Source: Hyparrhenia diplandra (taxonomy: Eukaryota; Streptophyta; Magnoliopsida; Poales; Poaceae). From it: DNA of 64,000 nucleotides. The first letter of the stretch is position 1. The number at the start of each line of letters is the position of its first letter. This document shows positions 55,146 through 64,000 of this stretch, in pieces. The notes beneath the pieces were generated by a model. The model was not told the origin of the DNA. It did no database searches and worked only from the letters and a program-made list of their open reading frames with translations. The translations under genes were made by a program, and so were the position numbers. The stretch is from positions 496,001 through 560,000 of the forward strand of contig JADLZK010001152.1 in the NCBI GenBank assembly GCA_015847255.1. Reading direction: 5' to 3'.

Positions 55146-55206
55146 TAATTGTTAAAGTTTGGTGGTATTTAAGATATTATGACTTGTTTATATATCTCAA
55201 ACAATA

Positions 55207-55370
55207 ATAGTTTCTCCCTTAATTTTAAATTGCAAGTTGCTTCGACTTCTCGGTACATGGAAATTGCTACGCACCTAGATATACATTATGTCTACATACG
55301 TAATGAATACTATGAATTTAAAAATCTAAAGTAAGTTACAATTGGAACAGAGGGAATAGTTACTAAAAAT
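55207..55370. mobile_element. Stowaway-like MITE, degraded
   Basis: tttctcccttaattttaaattgc near 55209 and aagttacaattggaacagag near 55333 form matching inverted ends of the CTCCCTC…ATTG type, and tagt/tagtt flanks are seen. The ends are worn. Confidence 0.5.
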
Positions 55371-55640
55371 AGTTGAGATCTAGATTGGATCCTCAACAAG
55401 ACAGCTAATATATTACCTATTACCTGCTTATTAATTGCAATTAGCTGATTTCCTCTCAATTACTCAGCTAATAGTTAGCTAGTTGATTCCACCTCTTACT
55501 ACTAAAAATAGTTGAGATCTAGTTTGGATCCTCAATAAGGTAGCTAATATCTTACCTATGACCTAGCTATTAATTGCAATTAGTTGATTTCCTCTCAGTT
55601 ACACAGCTAATAATTATCTAGTTGATTCCAAATAGCATCT
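55371..55640. repeat. tandem duplication, 129-bp spacing
   Basis: Two copies start with tactaaaaatagttgagatc at 55371 and 55500, with high similarity across tggatcctcaa, taattgcaatta and ctagttgattcca. It is probably a duplicated MITE or MITE fragment. Confidence 0.8.
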
Positions 55641-55756
55641 TACTCACTTCTTACTTAAACTGTTATAATAATTATATATATATTTTCTGAAAAAGGCGAG
55701 TTTCCGCCTGCAGTTGACCAGTTGCAATTAGCAAAAAAAATAATAATATTGGTTGT

Positions 55757-57907
55757 CATATGGTTGTGCTTTTATGCAATCTCTACATACTATTCTACTG
55801 AAATATTTGAGATCTTATACCCTAGTTAACTCTCGATGAATATGTTGAGCTATTTCGACCAATGAAGTGTGTACTTTGGCTTAGTAAGGGAGCAAGACCT
55901 AATATTCTTGGTGCCGGCTAAGAACTTAATCTCAGAGCAAGTTTTGATAAATCTAAACACTTGTAGATTTTGTCTAGCATTTTACCTACCTGTCCACGGA
56001 TACGCCGTACTCTGTTTATGAAATATGAGTAATAGAACTTCTATTTTTCTATATCAAAGTTTAATTGCACGTGTTCATAAATTATATGATGCGTATGTCA
56101 CTAGTTGACAAATATTTAATTTTGGAATATTGCAATACATGTTAGCTAAATTGAGTTAATCTGTACAACAGTCCAAAAACAAATTATATTGTCCATCAAA
56201 CACTGTTAAACTTGCCCAAATTGAAAAGTTAGTCAGCACTGATATTGATGTGATAGCTGAGGAGTTAGCAACCCTCCATTTTGATGAATCAGGATCTCTC
56301 AACTCTCATGGAATATTTGATTAGGATATGGTAGATCTATTTGATAACCTGAAGGGGTTTAGCTTCATGAGGGTGATTCCTCTAAGCCCAAACCTACTCA
56401 AGAGCCCAACTGGCTGCTTACTTAGATAACGTTCCTAAGAATGCCAGAGGTAGGGCAACCCTGGGTGATTCCTGAGCAACCCTATATGACATATTACTGA
56501 GAATCCCTATAGGTTGTTTACTTAATAGCAAACATACTTCACGTTTGTATTAGAATTTCCAAAAAATAAACAAACATCCATAGGAATTCAGTACAGTCAA
56601 TACAACTAGTAATTCTATTGAATTCAGATCACATGAACAGTTATAATTGTTCCCAACAAAAATTAGTTAAATCTACAATGTAGTTTATGGCTAGTCCGGC
56701 TTTAGTGTGAGATATCATCATCAAGCAATCACATCCCACCAACCTTGCAATTCATCTCTTGCACAATATAATAATTAAAGTGCTTAGAATAGGGACTGCT
56801 TAGGAATATGCCATATAAGGCTGCTCACGAATCACTCGGGCAGCCCTGCCACTGTGGCATTCTAGGAACATTATCTAAGTTAACAGTCAAACAGTTAAGC
56901 TCTTAAGTGAGTTTAGGCTTAGAGGAATCACCATGATGCAACTCAAACCCCTCTAGGTTATCAATTAGATCCACCATATCCCAATTAAATATTCCCTCAA
57001 AGTTAAAAGATCTGAACTCATCAAAATGGACGTTTACCAATTCCTTAACTATTACACCAATGTCAGTGTTGACTAAGTTTTCATTTTTAGCAAGTTTAAC
57101 AATATTTGATGGATAAGTCATTTTTAAAAATAATCTATTTTTTATTATTGGAAAAATTGGCTCAATTTAGCAAACATGCATAACAATATTTCAACTAAAT
57201 ATTGGTCAAGTAATGTCATACACATCAGATAATTTATGAACATGAGCATTTAAATGTCATACACATCAGACAATTCATGAACATTAGCATTTAAATCTTG
57301 ATCTTGAAAAAAAGATAATCTATATAACTCACATTTCATAAGCAGAGTATGACATAGCCATGAACAGGTAGGTAAAACACTAGACAAAAATCTGCAAGTG
57401 TTTAGATTTATCAAAAATTGCTTTGAGATTAAGTTCTTAGCTGACCCAGGACTATTAGGTCCTGTCCCTTACTAAGCCCAAAGTAAACACTTCATTGGCC
57501 GAACTAGCTCAACATACTTCAAGAGTTAACTAGAGTGTAGGATCTAAAATGTGTCAATAGCAGAGTCTATAGGGATTGCATAAAAGCACAACCATATGTT
57601 AATGAGCATTAAAGTAATTAAACAACCAAATATACTACATGGTTGCTCTGAGATTTTTTTTCAAAAAAAAAAAAAAAACACTCGTAGGAATTCAATGCAA
57701 TCAATACAACTAGTAGCTCTATTGAATTCAAATATATGAACAATTATAATTGTTCTCAGAAAAGTTTTAGTTAAATGTTCAATGTAATCTATGGCTAGTT
57801 CGGCCTTAGTGGGAGATTTAATCGTCATCGGGCAATCATATAATCCTACCATCCTTGTAATTCATCTCTTACATAGTACAATAAACAAAATGCCCAGAAT
57901 AAATTGC
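55757..57907. repeat. complex repeat: inverted arms A/A' with interleaved direct repeats B/B'
   Basis: Arm A (about 55757-56508) has its reverse complement as A' (about 56793-57600), recognisable by catatggttgtgcttttatg, accaatgaagtgt, aacttaatctcaga and gtgattcctctaagcc and their complements. Between the arms is B (56581-56806), which recurs in direct orientation as B' (57684-57907) outside A'. The order is therefore A-B-A'(inverted)-B'. Divergence is moderate. No terminal duplication was found. Confidence 0.8.
56903..57121 (-). pseudogene. open fragment of an unidentified transposon-like protein
   Basis: 72 codons are open within arm A' (…FNWDMVDLIDNLEGFELHHG…). The equivalent in arm A (plus strand, about 56203-56400) has several stops, so the sequence was once coding and arm A has decayed further. 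I do not recognise the family. No start context or splice sites support a current gene. Confidence 0.4.
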
Positions 57908-58079
57908 AACAAGTGTAGAATAAATTTAAATCAATCTCTTACAGCCGTTGACACGCACAAGGAGTTCTTCGAAAAAGATTCATCCAATCAGCTGCCGAGG
58001 TCATGAGGTGATGTTTTCGAAGATACAATGTCGTTAACAGATCACAAGGCATATATTGTGACCTGCTCCCTGAGACATA

Positions 58080-58299
58080 CTCCCTCCGTCTCTAAATGTT
58101 TACCGTTCGCTTCCGAGAAACTACTGCCGACAATTATATATTAAAATATATAAATATTTATGCTACGTAATTAGTATTATCAGAAAGTTCTTTTCGTCTA
58201 GTTTTTTTTTAATAAATTTATTTGGAGATACAAATATTGCATGTATTTTGTACAAATCGAAACCGGACGACGACGGTCAATTAGGGATGGAGGGAGCAG
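58080..58299. mobile_element. Stowaway-type MITE with TA duplication
   Basis: The left end ctccctccgtctctaaatg starts at 58080 after TA, and the right end ggatggagggagcag ends at 58299 before TA. The inner arms also pair (taccgt / acggtcaatta). This is the canonical grass Stowaway structure, 220 bp. Confidence 0.85.
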
Positions 58300-58301
58300 T
58301 A

Positions 58302-59510
58302 GAATGTAGCAGTAGCAAGACGCCCTCAGCCGATCGACAGCAAAAGCCTGACGAACCGCCGTGCACACACGCACGTAGTGCGGTCAACCCCTGCGAGTAG
58401 CACTTGCAACATGCCTAGACACGTTCACAACCGTCCACTGCACAGTCTGCTTCCCGGCCGGTTCGTCAGCTGCCCACGGAGCAGCACAGTGACCCAAACA
58501 AGCAACTAATCGCCGGTCACCGGAGGCAGAGCTAGGATTTTAGCGGTGGATGATGGGAATTTTCTTGTACCTACGAGGAAGAGCGCGCAATTCAACGGGA
58601 AAAAAAGTGAACAAACTGATGTCATGCACACAGATCTAAGCATCAAGCATGTACTATTGTGTATCAATAGTGAAGTTTTTTTTTTTTTTTTTGAAGTTTA
58701 GACTTTCATTACTCATCAGTATAACATACGTACTATAACGTACTTGAAACTTTGAAAAGCCTATAACATAGTACAATGCTACCACCACACCACACTACCA
58801 CATCAAAGTTCAGCATGGATAAATCCATGTGGCAGAGAAAAGAAAAGACATGGAAATCCCACTTGTCAAACCACCACACTTACAACTTTCATCACCGAAA
58901 CAAATTTCTTCTGTTACAAATACATTCAAAGTTGCTATCATCACGGAAACAAATTTATTGACTGTTACAAATACATTCAAAGTTCCAGCATGAAAGTGTT
59001 CTTAACCGAAGCTAATTTATTGTCGTTTTGGAAAAGCATACTTCATAGGTTACCATGTATTATGTATTATGTACAATTGTGTGGTCACAGAACAGTCAGA
59101 CGTGCTTCCAAGACAGAAAGAACCTGGGTCTGGTGACTCTGGTCTCAAGCTAGCCAAACCCACTGTGAAGCAATATAGGATAGGTTTCATTGACACAATC
59201 TGCAAGCTACCTATTGCACGTACTAAAGTGAGAAAATATTACTGATAACTGGGCTGTTGACACGATTTGATCACCAGCTTCAGCCATGTGCGTTCTTGAT
59301 ATTTCTTTTTGATATATCATCAAAAGATTGGAACCTGATCTTTAACTGATTTGTGATAGATGTGCAACAACTCATCGACAGTTCACAGTTGGTAGTATTT
59401 TGTTAGGAATATAACCAAATAACTAAAAGAAAGAATCCACACTGAGGCGCATCATTCACATATTGTTTGTTGCTTTTGATTCCTCTACGTGAGATCATAA
59501 CTGAAGCTGC
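58302..59510. other. intergenic DNA downstream of the SRC2-like gene
   Basis: No gene. A poly(T) of about 15 at 58678-58693 is flanked by tgaagttt on both sides, which is weak evidence for another poly(A) insertion. Short direct repeats (catcacggaaacaaattt / gttacaaatacattcaaagtt, 58880-58985) are present. Confidence 0.45.
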
Positions 59511-59514
59511 TATA

Positions 59515-62500
59515 TCAATAGGGTCTTGGTGGATAAGTACCAGGGTAAGGCGCTGCATAAGATCAACCAAGACAAAGGGAGGCGATCCAGTTAGACAATT
59601 GATTAATATCATGAAAAAAATGGATTTATATCTGCTCAATTGCATCTTTACCAGGTGGATACGGAGACTGTGCTGCCGGCGGGGGTGGGTATGGTTGTTG
59701 CCCATATGGTTGTGGTGGGTAAGTTTGCTCATATGGTTGCGGTGGATAGGATGGAGGGTATCCAGCGGGTGGTGGTTGGTATGGTTGCTGCAGAGGTGGT
59801 GGGTATTCTGGATTGGTATATGGTGCATGGCTAGGAGTTGGGTAAGCAGGGTATGCGGCTGCAGCAGGGTATGCGGTTGCAGCAGGGTATGCTGAAACAG
59901 GTGGGTATGAAGGTGTGACTCCTGTGTATGGAATCGCTGATGCTAGTGCTGGGGCTGGGGCTGGGGTTGGGGCAGGGGCAGGGGGCCGGAGCTGGGACTG
60001 GAGTTGGCATTGAAAGTGGAGGAACAGGATGTGTACTTGATGCGCCGACACTCCCTACCCATCTTGTTCTTCTGTCAGACATAATGTAATCAGCCAATCA
60101 GCCACAATACAGGACTAAGAAGCCAACAAAGAATAGAGATCAGTCTCTCACCATTGCTGAGACATCAACGTGCATAATGAGCTTCACTTCCCCAGCAGAT
60201 CTGAAAATTTCCGACTATTAGAAAGTTCACAAAGCCAGTGCACTCAAGTTAATATGAGATAGGAATACCTCATGTGGCGTGTTTGAAGCGGCCATGAGGA
60301 GTCATCATATCCATTTGTGAGCACCTTGTTCAGATAGACTCTTCACAAAACAACAGTCAATGGTTACGCACTAAAAAGTAGAATCCATTTACCATATTGA
60401 TGATGGATGATAAGAGCCACAAACCTGCCACTGCCGATGAAGTCATCATGGGTTAATGTGTTGCTGTTCCATACCAGAACATTCAACTCGCGTAGGCCTT
60501 CAATGAGGGGTATATGGAACTTCTCATCGAAAGTTGGGTTTCTTCCCCCATCTAGCATCAATATCACTTTTTAGGTTTGAAAAAAAAAGAGAACTAGCAA
60601 AGGGAAAAGTCATAAACTTAACCTCACATAATAGCATATTTCTGTAGAAACCTTATTGTACAGAAAATTCTATGGAGATAAACAATGAGAAAAATGAATG
60701 TATCGTCACTGTTCATGGTGACTGGAAACTTCCTTGCTTATAGTTTGAGAAGTGATTAATCTCGTCTATTAGTAGATTGAAGTAAGAACCTTATTGGATG
60801 CTGGAACCAATTAAAGGATTATGTGTGTTCAGAAAAGTTTGGTGCCACAGCACACAGTTGCCTGTATTAGGAAGGCTTTATAACAATACTTGGTAAATCA
60901 GCAAGACTGAGATTGAAGAATCCTGGTTGCAAAAAGGCTGGGAAAACAGTTCTAGTCCATGCCTACTGCCTACTGGCGACCCCCCGCCCCCTGTGGCCCA
61001 GCATTCAGCTTTTATTCACCTAGAGTTTTAGGGTCTGCATTTTCATGAAGAAATAATCAGAATAAGTTTGTGCTAATTGGTCATAAATTTGTACAGTCCG
61101 AGATGAATTGGCAATGACTACAATGGTGGACCATTCAACTTCCAAAGCAAATCGAAAGCACAACCTACAAAGATCCATAACTCCTCTACTGCGTTTATTA
61201 CTTTCATGTGTTCAAATACAGTTAGTTTTCAAAACCGTGGAATCACAACCCAATCATATAGCTAGATTCCAGATAGTGGACACAGGCACTTTTAGACTTT
61301 CAGTAAGTAGGTGATTTTTGTTGCAGCAGTGCTGTCACAGTAGTTGTGAGCCATTCATGATTAAAAAAGATTAACACAAATAAAATAACATGACTGGTAC
61401 CGAACCTACAAAGACCCATAACTCCTCTACTGCCTTCATTACTTTTAAGTGCTTAAATACAGTTAGTTTTCAAAACCGTGGAATCACAACCCAATCATAC
61501 AGCTAGATTCCAGATTAGTGGACACAAGCACTTTTAGTACCCCCAAAGTAAGTGATTTTTGTTGCAGCAGGGTACGTTCATGCTGTCACGGTAGTTGTCA
61601 GCCATTCATGATTAAAAATAGATTAACACAAACAAAACGACATGACTGGTACTTGTTCCAACATAATTTAATCTTAAACTAGATGATTGAAAGTCAAGCA
61701 TAATAATATGCCGATTAAGAGGTACCGAGATTCCGCTGGAGGCATCTAGAGTATCGACCGCATACATAAATTAGGCATAAAGGCATTATGCAAAGTCAGA
61801 AAGAATCAGCCCAGCTGGTCGGCTGGCGGTGTCCGTATCTAAGCTGTGTACCGTCAGTGGTATTCGTTCATTCATTAGTCATTACATTACCTATGGGCCA
61901 AAGCACATCCTTTGCAATATTTTCTGTTCATTGTCGTCTGTGGCCGTTTGTTTTGGCTGACTTTGTAGCTAATGTTTTTCTAGCGCCTTTGTACCCTGAT
62001 TTGTTCCTCTTTTTTCTTACCGAGTCTTACATAGCGAGCAACAAGGCAGGAAGCAGCAAAACCCCGCATCGAAATGGCGGCAGCTGGTCCATTCACCCAC
62101 CCACCCACCTAGTACTAGGTCGTTAATACCAAGAGAGAGTTTGCCCAATTGCTGAAGCCAAATAAACCTAGTGAACCCCGAACGAGTATTGTCCTAAACG
62201 CTCAATCAACATCGTACGCCGACGAATTCCTCCCTCCCTGTGCACTATGCACGGTGTGAATTGGGATGGGGTTGGTGGGTATGCGAAATTGTCTGACGCT
62301 GGTTCGACCTCGACACATGATAATTAACAAATAGAACACAAATGAAGCAGTGCACGCAAACATGGCGGCATTAGTATAGTATATACAGCGAAGACCGGGG
62401 CGCGCGGCAGAGGAGGAAGGAAGAGGAGGGGGGGGATTACGAACCGGTGCAGGTGCGGGTGCGGAGCTTGGTGGTGGCGTACTCGAGGACGACGTAGGGG

Positions 62501-62670
62501 TCCTGGCGGCTGAAGAACTCCGTGTCCCGCAGCTTCCGGCACCCGGTGACTGCAGGCAGGGTAGGGTTACAACCAGTAGGGGGAAAAGGGGAGAAGGATC
62601 ATTGGGGAGGAGGGAGCCAGGGAGGCAAAGGCACACCTCTGACTTCGAGCATCATCCCATGGATTGACAT
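59515..62670 (-). CDS. SRC2-like C2-domain protein with proline-rich tail, seven exons, two apparent frameshifts
   Basis: Exons: 62670-62637, 62549-62445, 60551-60425, 60340-60269, 60200-60152, 60071-59652 and 59552-59515. The first five join in frame (129 codons) as a C2 domain: VTGCRKLRDTEFFSRQDPYV, DGGRNPTFDEKF, ELNVLVWNSNTLTHDDFIGS, SSWPLQTRHM. C2 domains of this type bind phospholipid, often with Ca2+; SRC2 family members are membrane-associated and cold/stress linked in other plants. Exon 6 should encode a Pro/Tyr/Ala-rich tail (QPYPPPPAAQSPYPP), and exon 7 ends APYPGTYPPRPY. As read, exon 6 is 420 nt and leaves the frame: the tail frame is reached only if one extra G near 60056 and one extra C in the 59981-59985 run are discounted (418 nt, which then matches exon 7 phase). 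Either the tail is truncated or these are sequence errors. Confidence 0.85.
60552..62444 (-). other. long second intron of the SRC2-like gene
   Basis: The 1.9-kb intron contains no other gene. It holds a direct tandem duplication of about 245 bp: 61160-61402 and 61409-61655, sharing agttttcaaaaccgtggaat, gctagattccaga, gtgatttttgttgcagcag and gccattcatgatta. Confidence 0.8.
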
Positions 62671-62844
62671 GCGGAGGGGACCGGAGTGGGGACTGCGGAG
62701 GCAGGAGGAGAAGAGGCCGGGGGTGGGGATCTCGTCTGCGAAGGAGGAGACCGTGGAGAGCCGGGATCTGATGTTGATGCGATGAGCGGCGCACGATGAG
62801 GCTTGCGGCAGTCGTTGACGATGGCTGCCCTGGTAGCCGTCTGT

Positions 62845-62852
62845 CTTTATAT
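62845..62852 (-). promoter_or_regulatory. TATA box of the SRC2-like gene
   Basis: Minus strand ATATAAAG (plus ctttatat) lies about 180 bp upstream of the ATG at 62670. It predicts a start of transcription near 62815-62820 and a leader of about 150 nt. No other strong TATA element is seen between here and the ATG. Confidence 0.55.
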
Positions 62853-62990
62853 CGACCGGAGCGCTGACGTGGACCAAGTCCTTTGCGTCCATTATGTCTT
62901 CTTTGGATAATAAGTTGGAACTTACCTTACGCGTGTACGTGTTTGCGCTCCACACCTTGTCGTGTCGTGAACTACTAATACATGATGAGT

Positions 62991-63170
62991 GTTTCCTTAT
63001 TCCTCACTCCCATAATGGAATTTTTATGAACGATTCAAGCTTTATTCACATCGTTATGTATAGAAAATCAATTCTCTAGTTCAGCGTTTCCTTATTCCCC
63101 ACTCCCATAATGGAATTTTCATGAACGATTCAAGCTTTATTCACATTGTTATGTATAGAAAATCAATCCC
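62991..63170. repeat. 95-bp tandem duplication upstream of the SRC2-like gene
   Basis: gtttccttattc…actcccataatggaattt starts at 62991 and 63086, with about 95% identity through tatgtatagaaaatcaat. It lies just upstream of the promoter and could duplicate regulatory sites, but none is recognised. Confidence 0.9.
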
Positions 63171-64000
63171 ACGTCATAAAAGTAGAAAAAATATTTCAAA
63201 GGCACGACAAGAAGGACGCAATTTGCCGGTATTGTTCTCGTAAATTGCCTAGCATTCGAGCATGCCACCCTACCGTTGCGCGTTCTGCGCGTTAATAATG
63301 ATGGCGCACGTGATGCTTCATAATAACGGCATGTGAAGACGTGTGGTGCCTCGAGCCGAGCCAATTCCGATTGTATGTATCATCACGGGATAGGTCAGAA
63401 GTCATCAGAACTCATTAAAAATAGGAAACGCAGCGGAACTGAAAGCAAATCTGCCGTTGGCAAGTCGTGATTGAAAATTGAAGAGAAACCGCGGGGAGAA
63501 GCGCGGCAGAAGTGACCGTTGCCCAGAGCTATTTCCAATGTTTAAACCGGAGGTTTTCAAAAGACCCGCCTGGCTGAGCATTTGGGCAACGTTAAGTTGT
63601 TCTTACCCTGCGCACTGCGAATCGAACCCACGGAACAACCACATACGGAGTAGTATACACACGAGTTCAGATGCGCCTCAAGCGTGCCGATTTCACAACC
63701 ACATACGGTGTCTATGAGAACCGTACAACGTGTGGCAGTACATTACGCGTACTCAAGACAAATCAGGTGAAAGAATAGATAGATGAGAACCGTCAGTCGA
63801 CCAGAATCGGTTCGAAGAGTCGTCGTCATACAGAATCCATCCCATCTATAGTTCCGTGGCATATACAGTAGGCACCTTGGGCAGTTGTGGGGAATTAAAT
63901 TATTATTCGGTCGTCCAAACCGCGGGAACCAACGACGGACCACACGGCTTCCGCGCAGCGGGTGGGCTATCCGTTGGCGAATGGTGGCGAGTGGCCCACC
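63171..64000. other. intergenic DNA, no supported gene
   Basis: No domain-bearing frame. A B-box-like GGGTTCGATTC occurs on the minus strand at about 63611-63625 without a convincing A box. A short direct repeat, acaaccacatacgg, occurs at 63636 and 63696. Confidence 0.45.

Noticed and set aside
58670..58705. Poly(T) flanked by tgaagttt as another retroposon stub
   Set aside because: The shared repeat is only about 8 bp and partly overlaps the T-run, so it could be chance; mentioned only in the intergenic note.
63605..63650. Second tRNA-like site from the B box GGGTTCGATTC
   Set aside because: No A box at the right distance and no cloverleaf.
1..64000. LTR retrotransposons, organellar insertions or viral integrants
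   Set aside because: No gag-pol polyprotein, no long terminal repeats with primer-binding site, and no plastid, mitochondrial or viral gene was recognised on either strand.

Overview
The window looks like nuclear DNA of a grass (Poaceae; probably panicoid, by inference). The reasons are multi-exon genes with canonical introns, GC-rich gene 5' ends embedded in AT-rich DNA, and typical grass transposon families: CACTA with TNP2-type and Transposase_24 proteins, Stowaway and Tourist MITEs, Helitrons with a hairpin plus CTAG terminus, an L1-type LINE and tRNA-derived SINE-like sequence. There is no bacterial, viral or organellar block.

Layout: (1) 1-9.4 kb: AT-rich transposon-like DNA, then a multi-exon Ptta/En/Spm (Transposase_24) gene on the minus strand (5602-9336). 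(2) 9.7-22 kb: a TATA-bearing GC-rich leader followed by decayed exon-like islands, two Helitron 3' termini (11440 and 14620), MITE remnants, and local duplications. (3) 22.1-28.05 kb: a decayed TNP2-type CACTA transposase, a third Helitron terminus (26408) and a CACTA right end (28047). (4) 28.3-37.6 kb: a mosaic of host-gene fragments (ClpX, ribosomal uL18) split by a 7.4 kb LINE with an exact 16-bp target-site duplication. (5) 37.7-42 kb: a minus-oriented Helitron terminus, captured eIF2B-epsilon exons, several very short retroposon-like insertions, a duplicated block and a 131-bp minisatellite. (6) 42.3-43.6 kb: a possible Ala/Gln-rich gene. (7) 45.9-46.8 kb: an 862-bp fully palindromic Mutator-like foldback element with a 9-bp duplication. 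(8) 47.5-54.7 kb: a tandem pair of five-exon GDSL esterase/lipase genes on the minus strand, with a truncated third first exon between them, produced by a local promoter-plus-exon duplication, and an 885-bp poly(A) retroposon. (9) 55-58.3 kb: MITEs and a complex inverted/direct repeat. (10) 59.5-62.7 kb: a seven-exon SRC2-like C2-domain gene on the minus strand.

The probable functional host genes are the two GDSL hydrolases (secreted acyl/ester hydrolases, independent of the transposons) and the C2/proline-rich protein (Ca2+/phospholipid-binding type), although the latter carries apparent frameshifts in its proline-rich exon. Nearly everything else is transposon or transposon-carried gene debris. 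The most distinctive signals are the series of tiny poly(T)-bearing insertions flanked by 15-16 bp direct repeats, the TSD-bounded foldback MULE, the LINE inside a chimera of captured host exons, and recurrent single-base (often homopolymer) frameshifts. All calls come from reading the sequence by eye; no database search was run.
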